34,424 bases of DNA, taken from positions 1 through 34,424 of the forward strand of contig JACRFG010000034.1 in the NCBI GenBank assembly GCA_016234345.1, written 5' to 3'. The DNA is from Candidatus Jorgensenbacteria bacterium (GTDB lineage: Bacteria; Patescibacteriota; Minisyncoccia; UBA6257; GWB1-50-10). Position numbers and translations under genes: made by a program. Under the pieces are notes generated by a model. That model was given only the letters and a program-made list of their open reading frames with translations. It was not told the origin of the DNA and did no database searches. Shown here piece by piece: positions 29,284 through 34,424 of this stretch; within the stretch, counting starts at the first letter, position 1, and each line of letters begins with the position of its first letter.

Positions 29284-31763
29284 AAACCTTTCTGCTCATT
29301 GATGCAAACGCCTTAATACACAGATCGTTCCATGCCTTGCCACCGTTAACCACGCCTGATGGTAGAGCGGCTGGTGCGCTTTATGGCCTCTCAAGCACGC
29401 TTCTTAAAACACTGAAGGATCAACCTCCCGAATACATCGCCGCCGCCTTTGATCGTCCCGAACCTACCTTCCGGGACGAAATCTTCGATGATTACAAAGC
29501 CCACCGACCGCCGGCCGCTCAAGAACTTATAGATCAAATTATTGCTGCACACGAACTCTTTAAACGATTCGGCATAACCACATTCGAACAGCCCGGCTTT
29601 GAAGCTGACGATATTATCGGCACCCTAGTTCAACAATTTAAAACAGAAAAAGATCTCCGTGTTGTTATACTTACCGGCGATCTCGACACGCTTCAGCTAG
29701 TAGAAAATGATAAGGTGCTTGTCCAAACCATGAAAAAGGGTGTAAGCGAAACCGTTCTATATAATGAAGAAGCAGTTAAACTGAGATACAATCTTTCGCC
29801 TCTACAACTTCCCGATTATAAAGGCTTGGTCGGTGATCCTTCTGACAACATTCCTGGAGTTTTAGGAATTGGACCTAAAAGCGCCTCCAAGCTCCTTAAT
29901 GAATATCAAACCTTAGAAAATGTATATGCTCATCTATCAGTTTTAAGCGATGTCCTACACAAAAAATTGGCGCCGCAAAAGGAACAAGCATTATTGTCAA
30001 AAAAATTGGCCATCATCCGCCGCGATGTGCCGATCGAAACAAACCTAGAGACGCTAAAATTCGACAAGATCGATCCAGTAAGCCTTGTTAATTATTTTAA
30101 CAAACTGGGTTTTGAAAGCTTGATTAAACGATTTGATAAAATTAATACTAATGAAACGGATAACGGAACCGTTGATTCTCGATCGATGATCGAAACATCA
30201 GATATAATAGTAGTTACAGACGAAAAAGACGCACGCGAAAAAATAAAATCTATTACCACCGACGACGGGTTAAAAGTGGCATTTGATTGGAAATCTATCA
30301 TCAAAAACATGGAATCTCCGCGGTTGGCCATTAAGCCGCCTATTTTCGATATACAAATAGCTGGCTGGTTACTTGATCCGGATCAAAAAGATTTTTCTAT
30401 TAAAGCTCTCAGTCGTCGTCTCTTAAAAAAATCGGTGTTGGACGATCTTTATCCAAGCAAAAACGCTGTTGTTGATCTTTTTTTATTTCTTGATAAAAAG
30501 ATTAAATCTTATGAACTTGATCATGTATTCAAAAATATAGAAATGCCGCTTATTCCTATATTAGCGGCTATGGAACGAAGCGGCATTGCGGTACACACCA
30601 AAACTCTCTCGTCGCTAAAAAATGCCCTGGATTCAGAACTTAGTTCACTAACTTCACAAATTTATAAAGAAGCGGGTGAAGAATTCAATATCAACTCACC
30701 TCAACAAGTGGCTCATATTCTATTCGAAGTATTAGGTCTGAAACCCAAAAAACGGGCTGGTAGCGGACACCACCGTACCGACAAAGAAGTGCTCTCTACG
30801 CTTGTAGAAAAACATCCCATTATCTCCTTAATGCTTAATTACCGGGAAGATTTCAAAATAAAAACAGCTTTTATTGAGCCTTTAATAAAATCGATCGAAG
30901 AAGACGGAAGAATACGTACTACCTTCCTGCAAACCGGAACAGCTACCGGACGCTTAGCCTCCGAAAAACCAAATCTTCAAAACATTCCTCAAGAATCAAA
31001 ATGGTCCAAAGAGATAAGAAAGGCTTTCGAAGCCACTCCGGGTTACACCTTGCTCTCCTTTGATTATTCTCAACTTGAACTCCGCGTACTTGCTCATTTA
31101 TCAAACGACAAAAATCTTATACGGGCGTTTTGCGACAATCGCGACATCCATCAACACACCGCCTCAAAAGTTTTCAATGTTTCTCTAGACCAAGTAACAC
31201 CGGCTATGAGGAGAACCAGTAAAACCTTAAACTTTGGAATAGTTTACGGCATGGGAGTGCGCGCCTTCAGCCGTGAAAGTGGTTTTAATCTAGATGAAGC
31301 CGAACGGTTTATGGACGAATATTTTATGGAATTTCCCACCATAAAAGAATGGCAAGACCGAATTAAAGCTGACGCACAAACTTTCGGCTACATAAAAAAT
31401 GAAAATGGGCGGCGGCGTTGGTTTATTAAAATGGCTGGTAATGGTTTGTTTTCAGGGGAGTTTGAGCGGGCGGCTATAAACATGCCAATTCAATCTCTCG
31501 GAGCCGATATCTTGAAATTGGCTATGATCAAAATAGCCGCAATGGTTAAAAAGAACGATTGGAACGAAAATATTCTAAGATTACTTCTTACCATACACGA
31601 TGAATTGCTCTTCGAAGTACGCGATGATATGCTTAAAATTATAGCGCTAACTATTAATAAAATAGCAGAAGAGGCATATCCCTTAAACGTGCCATTGGTA
31701 GTGGAAGCGAAACACGGTAAAAATTGGGGAATGATGAGCAAATTATCCGTAAACGCATCGTGA
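29280..31763 (+). CDS. polA: DNA polymerase I
   Basis: An 827-residue replication/repair polymerase. Residues 1-290 form the 5'-3' exonuclease (LLIDANALIHRSFHAL, AFDRPEPTFRDEIFDDYKAHR, EADDIIGTL, LTGDLDTLQL, GVLGIGPKSA). Residues about 300-440 are a degenerate 3'-5' exonuclease-like domain: AFDWKS replaces the D-x-E metal motif, so proofreading is unlikely. The polymerase domain has motif A LLSFDYSQLELRVLAHLS (about 593-610), the motif B helix RRTSKTLNFGIVYGMG (about 644-659) and motif C TIHDELLFEV (about 770). TATGRLASEKPNLQNIP is also present. Length and layout match the Taq/Bacillus kind. It is coupled to tsaE and is followed by a histidine kinase two bases later. Confidence 0.97.
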   Translation: MKTFLLIDANALIHRSFHALPPLTTPDGRAAGALYGLSSTLLKTLKDQPPEYIAAAFDRPEPTFRDEIFDDYKAHRPPAAQELIDQIIAAHELFKRFGITTFEQPGFEADDIIGTLVQQFKTEKDLRVVILTGDLDTLQLVENDKVLVQTMKKGVSETVLYNEEAVKLRYNLSPLQLPDYKGLVGDPSDNIPGVLGIGPKSASKLLNEYQTLENVYAHLSVLSDVLHKKLAPQKEQALLSKKLAIIRRDVPIETNLETLKFDKIDPVSLVNYFNKLGFESLIKRFDKINTNETDNGTVDSRSMIETSDIIVVTDEKDAREKIKSITTDDGLKVAFDWKSIIKNMESPRLAIKPPIFDIQIAGWLLDPDQKDFSIKALSRRLLKKSVLDDLYPSKNAVVDLFLFLDKKIKSYELDHVFKNIEMPLIPILAAMERSGIAVHTKTLSSLKNALDSELSSLTSQIYKEAGEEFNINSPQQVAHILFEVLGLKPKKRAGSGHHRTDKEVLSTLVEKHPIISLMLNYREDFKIKTAFIEPLIKSIEEDGRIRTTFLQTGTATGRLASEKPNLQNIPQESKWSKEIRKAFEATPGYTLLSFDYSQLELRVLAHLSNDKNLIRAFCDNRDIHQHTASKVFNVSLDQVTPAMRRTSKTLNFGIVYGMGVRAFSRESGFNLDEAERFMDEYFMEFPTIKEWQDRIKADAQTFGYIKNENGRRRWFIKMAGNGLFSGEFERAAINMPIQSLGADILKLAMIKIAAMVKKNDWNENILRLLLTIHDELLFEVRDDMLKIIALTINKIAEEAYPLNVPLVVEAKHGKNWGMMSKLSVNAS

Positions 31764-31765
31764 AT

Positions 31766-33100
31766 ATGAATAACGTCTCTACAAAATCTTCCCAAACGCT
31801 CCAAGAACACTTGCGAAATCCTGAGATACTTTCACTGTTCATACTCATCGGCATATCTTTTATTTTGTCGGTAATTACTCTGTTTGTAGCCCCGCTTTTT
31901 ATCGGCGCTATTCTTATCATGACCGTTGCCGGTCTCGGATTTTCGGTAGTACGGATAACCCTAAAGACCTTATCCGTAGAACGGGGCTTGATATTAACTG
32001 GCAGCGAGCTCGATGCTATTATCAAACACTTAAAAGACGGTGTGGTTATTTATAGCCCGAACTTCACCATACTTTCGATGAACCGGGCGGGTGAAGAGAT
32101 TTTCAACGTAGAAACCAAAGACGTTGTCGGAAAATCCATAGACCCAAGCTTAGTCAAAAACCCCAAGCTCCGTACCCTAACACAGGTTATTTTCCCTTCG
32201 TTGGCTCCGACCGTCCGACAAACATCCGAAGCTGATACCTGGCCTCAAATAATTGATATATCTCTGGATGAACCGAGATTGGAACTAGAAACAACCTTAC
32301 ACCGTCTGGCTGACCAAAATGGCAAATCTATTGGCTTTCTAAAAATAGTGAGGGATAGGACTCGGGAAAAAACTATTATCGAATCCAAAACAGAATTTAT
32401 CAATGTAGCAGCCCATCAACTAAGAACGCCTCTTACGGCTATGAATTGGGCTCTGGAAAACCTTAAAAAAATGGCTGCTTCAGGATCCCAAGAGATGCGA
32501 GACTTAATTGACCAAGCTTTCCAAATATCCGAACGCTCTCTCAAAATCACCAACGATCTTTTGGATGCTTCGAAAATAGAGGACGGTAAATTCGGATACC
32601 AATTCAAGGCTATTAATCTTTCCGAACTTATACAAAAAGTTGTGGGCGCCGCAACTCCCATAGCCAACCAATACTCTGTCCGCCTTTATATAGATTTAAA
32701 AACTATCCCATCACTCGAGATACATGCCGACCACGATCGCATAATTACCGCCCTTTTAAACCTTATCGAAAATTCAATTAAATATAACGTTAAAAATGGT
32801 AAGGTTGTAATTACTACAGAATCTAGCTCTGGTGCACCCTTTGTTAAAATAAGCGTTGAAGACAGCGGCATCGGCGTACCAGAAGAAGATCTAAAAAAGG
32901 TATTTCAAAAATTTCATCGCAGCTCAAACGCAGTTCAAGTCGAACCCAACGGCACTGGCTTAGGACTATACATAACCAAAAACATAATAGAGCGTCATGG
33001 CGGAATAATCGGCTTTACATCAACCCTAAACAGAGGCACCACTTTTTGGTTCACCCTACCACTAAACCCGGATTTAATACCTCACAAAGAGTTTGTTTAA
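31766..33100 (+). CDS. Membrane sensor histidine kinase (PAS-HisKA-HATPase)
   Basis: A 444-residue kinase. ATG 31766 lies two bases after the polA stop and is preferred to an upstream frame overlapping polA by 40 bases. Two membrane helices (about residues 22-65, LFILIGISFILSVITLFV and FIGAILIMTVAGLGFSVV) with almost no outer loop precede a PAS domain (LDAIIKHLKDGVVIYSPNFTILSMNRAGEEIF). Then come HisKA with the phosphoacceptor His in INVAAHQLRTPLTAMNW (about 215) and HATPase_c with N (LIENSIKYN), G1 (DSGIGVPEEDL) and G2 (GTGLGLYITKNIIERHGG) boxes. No response regulator is next to it, so it is an orphan here. Without an outer sensor domain it probably reads a membrane or cytoplasmic signal. 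Confidence 0.92.
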   Translation: MNNVSTKSSQTLQEHLRNPEILSLFILIGISFILSVITLFVAPLFIGAILIMTVAGLGFSVVRITLKTLSVERGLILTGSELDAIIKHLKDGVVIYSPNFTILSMNRAGEEIFNVETKDVVGKSIDPSLVKNPKLRTLTQVIFPSLAPTVRQTSEADTWPQIIDISLDEPRLELETTLHRLADQNGKSIGFLKIVRDRTREKTIIESKTEFINVAAHQLRTPLTAMNWALENLKKMAASGSQEMRDLIDQAFQISERSLKITNDLLDASKIEDGKFGYQFKAINLSELIQKVVGAATPIANQYSVRLYIDLKTIPSLEIHADHDRIITALLNLIENSIKYNVKNGKVVITTESSSGAPFVKISVEDSGIGVPEEDLKKVFQKFHRSSNAVQVEPNGTGLGLYITKNIIERHGGIIGFTSTLNRGTTFWFTLPLNPDLIPHKEFV

Positions 33101-33123
33101 ATAGAAAATAATTATATTATCCT

Positions 33124-33657
33124 ATGGCCGGACATAGCCACTGGAAACAAATAAAAACTCATAAGGGGGTGGCCGATCAGAAAAGAGGAATAGCTTTTTC
33201 TAAACTATTGAATGCTGTAGCTATTGCGGCCAAAAGCGAACCTAACCCCGATTTTAATCCTCGCCTCCGAACCACTATTAATAAAGCACACACAGCCGGA
33301 GTTCCAAACGAAAACATCGAACGGGCCATAAAGCGAGCATCAAGTCAAAACGATAACCTAGAAGAAATTATGGTCGAGGCGTATGGACCCGGCGGCACCG
33401 CTATAATAATCGAAGCGATCACCGACAGCCGAAACAGAACCATACAAGAACTTAAGGCCTTACTTAAAGAACTGGGAGCAAAATGGGCCGAACAAGGAAG
33501 CGTACGATGGGCCTTCGAATTCCAATCGCAAACCAATGGTTGGTTGGCAAAATTTTCTCAACAAATTTCACCCGAAGATATGACAAAATTAAAATCGCTG
33601 ATTCAAACAATCGAAAATCACGGTGACGTACAATCTGTTTACGCCAACGCTATCTAA
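33124..33657 (+). CDS. yebC: YebC/TACO1 family protein, shortened
   Basis: A 177-residue member of the YebC/PmpR family, whose relatives act as translation activators easing stalling or as DNA-binding regulators. The opening MAGHSHWKQIKTHKGVADQK, SKLLNAVAIAAK, NPRLRTTINKAHTAGVPNENIERAIKRA, EAYGPGGTAIIIEAITDSRNRT and LKELGAKWAEQGSVRWAF cover domains 1 and 2. The family is usually about 240 residues. Here roughly 60 residues of domain 3 are missing, while the last helix-strand (KLKSLIQTIENHGDVQSVYANA) is retained. A TATATT box close before the ATG would give a near-leaderless mRNA. ruvC follows one base after the stop, the usual yebC-ruvC pairing. Confidence 0.92.
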   Translation: MAGHSHWKQIKTHKGVADQKRGIAFSKLLNAVAIAAKSEPNPDFNPRLRTTINKAHTAGVPNENIERAIKRASSQNDNLEEIMVEAYGPGGTAIIIEAITDSRNRTIQELKALLKELGAKWAEQGSVRWAFEFQSQTNGWLAKFSQQISPEDMTKLKSLIQTIENHGDVQSVYANAI

Positions 33658-33658
33658 T

Positions 33659-34129
33659 ATGGTCATACTTGGTATCGATCCAGGAACAACCAGGGTTGGT
33701 TACGGCGTAATTAAAAAGAGTGGACCAACTATTTCGTATATAGATGCTGGACTTCTAGATATACCGAAAGCAGCGCCAAAAACTACTAAGCTTGTTATAC
33801 TTGATCGTGAAATAAATGATCTACTTGACCGTTTCTCACCAGCACGAGTCGGCATAGAACGTATTTTTTTCTCAAAAAATCAGAAAACTGCTTTAGACGT
33901 GGCCGAAGCCCGTGGGGTAATCATGACTTCAATAGTGAAAAAATCCATACCAATGCTTGAGTTTACGCCGTCCAGCGTCAAAGCCGCCCTAACTGGCGAC
34001 GGACGGGCCTCAAAAACAGGGGTGGCCAAGATAGTATCATATATTCTCAAACGCGATGTAGGGCTTATTGACGACGTAACCGACGCTCTAGCAATCGCCA
34101 TTGTAACTAGTAATGAACCTTGGAACTAA
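33659..34129 (+). CDS. ruvC: Holliday junction resolvase RuvC
   Basis: A 156-residue RNase H-fold endonuclease that cuts Holliday junctions symmetrically as a dimer. Catalytic acids are visible: Asp of VILGIDPGTTRVGYGV, Glu of VGIERIFFSKN, and the pair in LIDDVTDALAIAI. FFSKNQKTALDVAEARGVI is the DNA-binding helix region. ATG 33659, directly before VILGIDPG, is the family start; the frame from 33623 would overlap yebC. The length is slightly below the usual 160-170 residues. It completes the RuvABC set, although the three genes lie at three separate loci of the window. Confidence 0.95.
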   Translation: MVILGIDPGTTRVGYGVIKKSGPTISYIDAGLLDIPKAAPKTTKLVILDREINDLLDRFSPARVGIERIFFSKNQKTALDVAEARGVIMTSIVKKSIPMLEFTPSSVKAALTGDGRASKTGVAKIVSYILKRDVGLIDDVTDALAIAIVTSNEPWN

Positions 34130-34151
34130 CATCCGTCCACTTGGTTGGGGA

Positions 34152-34179
34152 TTGACACCCACAAAACCCTAGTTATACT
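34152..34179 (+). promoter_or_regulatory. Strong sigma70-type promoter downstream of ruvC
   Basis: TTGACA (34152-34157), a 16-base spacer, TATACT (34174-34179). The start is expected near 34186. A small hairpin CCGCA/TGCGG (34195-34206) lies in the leader before the acidic ORF. Confidence 0.7.
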
Positions 34180-34238
34180 ATCCCCAAGTAATCACCGCAT
34201 TTGCGGAAAAGGTCGTTTGAGCAACAACGAATTACACT

Positions 34239-34403
34239 ATGGTAAGCACGCTACCCTCATCAACAAAAACACCGTGGTTAAACTACAGCGCCGACGACGA
34301 TCTAGACACCAACGACGACGCGCTCACAGACGATGAAGAAGACGACTTAAAACCACAGGAAGATGCTGAGGAATTAGAAGAATCACCAGAAGATCAATAT
34401 TAG
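34239..34403 (+). CDS. Small acidic protein (54 aa), tentative
   Basis: The frame from ATG 34239 to TAG 34401-34403 encodes 54 residues with a hydrophobic/polar start (MVSTLPSSTKTPWLNYS) and a strongly acidic rest (about half Asp/Glu: DDDLDTND, DDEEDD, EDAEELEESPED). The overlapping basic Arg-rich frame on the same strand is its shadow. Support: a near-consensus promoter 60 bases upstream and tandem stops at the end. Against: no Shine-Dalgarno and low sequence complexity. It would be an acidic, probably disordered protein of unknown role. The rest of 34130-34424 shows nothing else beyond the promoter and a small hairpin. Confidence 0.45.
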   Translation: MVSTLPSSTKTPWLNYSADDDLDTNDDALTDDEEDDLKPQEDAEELEESPEDQY

Positions 34404-34424
34404 TAGTGTAAATTAAAGTTTTAA

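Noticed and set aside
34145..34336. 63-codon plus-strand frame with an Arg-rich C-terminus
   Set aside because: It begins upstream of the promoter's transcript start, overlaps the acidic frame, and its Arg run is only the GAC/GAA-rich codons read one base off.
1..34424. CRISPR arrays, prophage genes, insertion sequences or transposases
   Set aside because: I looked for regularly spaced repeats, integrases and transposases and saw none.

Overview
The window looks like part of a chromosome from a Candidate Phyla Radiation (Patescibacteria) bacterium, most likely Parcubacteria-like. This is inferred from gene content, not from a marker-gene tree. The pointers are a half-size MFS protein, a Cys-rich zinc-ribbon protein of a type common in these genomes, a bacterial endonuclease Q, a domain-trimmed MurE and YebC, very tight gene packing, and frequent 4-base stop/start overlaps. 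TGA is used as a stop throughout, which argues against the UGA-Gly codes of Gracilibacteria and SR1. No phage, insertion sequence, CRISPR array or rRNA was seen. There is one tRNA.

Layout. 1-4.2 kb (+): a Cys-rich protein cut by the left edge, two small unknown genes, a bifunctional-nuclease/UVR fusion with a GNAT-like partner, then infC-rpmI-rplT. 4.2-10.2 kb (-): one apparent operon running from a small membrane protein through a membrane-anchored Clp-like AAA+ protein, a half-size MFS, PolX, a Nudix hydrolase and an O6-alkylguanine transferase. 10.3-13.7 kb (-): a two-TM envelope protein, endonuclease Q, MurB and a second Nudix hydrolase. 13.7-18.5 kb (-): tRNA-Arg(CCG), an O-antigen-ligase-like protein, an amino-acid permease, an EF-Tu-domain-2-like protein, a SLOG/LOG protein and a beta-CASP ribonuclease. 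18.6-19.2 kb (+): an isolated two-gene cassette of unknown function. 19.3-21.2 kb (-): ruvA-murE. 21.3-22.0 kb (+): an unknown CxxC protein and rpsT. 22.0-25.7 kb (-): holA, an SPFH protein, mutM and a secreted protein. 25.8-34.1 kb (+): pilB, a structured non-coding element, ruvB, tsaE, polA, a histidine kinase, yebC and ruvC. A small acidic ORF behind a strong promoter ends the window.

The window is rich in DNA repair and recombination genes (polA, polX, holA, ruvA, ruvB, ruvC, mutM, ogt-like, endonuclease Q, two Nudix hydrolases, possibly the UVR fusion). It also carries wall synthesis genes (murB, murE, an O-antigen-ligase-like protein) and translation genes (infC, rpmI, rplT, rpsT, tsaE, yebC).

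Two features stand out. First, many genes have a sigma70-type -10 box placed so that the predicted transcript begins at, or within a few bases of, the start codon (1426, infC, endonuclease Q, ruvA, rpsT, holA, mutM, pilB). This points to widespread leaderless mRNA alongside genes with clear Shine-Dalgarno sites; infC would start on AUC. Second, 27531-27704 forms a 174-nt closed, multi-hairpin structure that I cannot match to a known RNA class. The Clp-like protein is also unusual: its first ATPase site has lost key residues and the usual pore-loop motifs are not visible in either ring.
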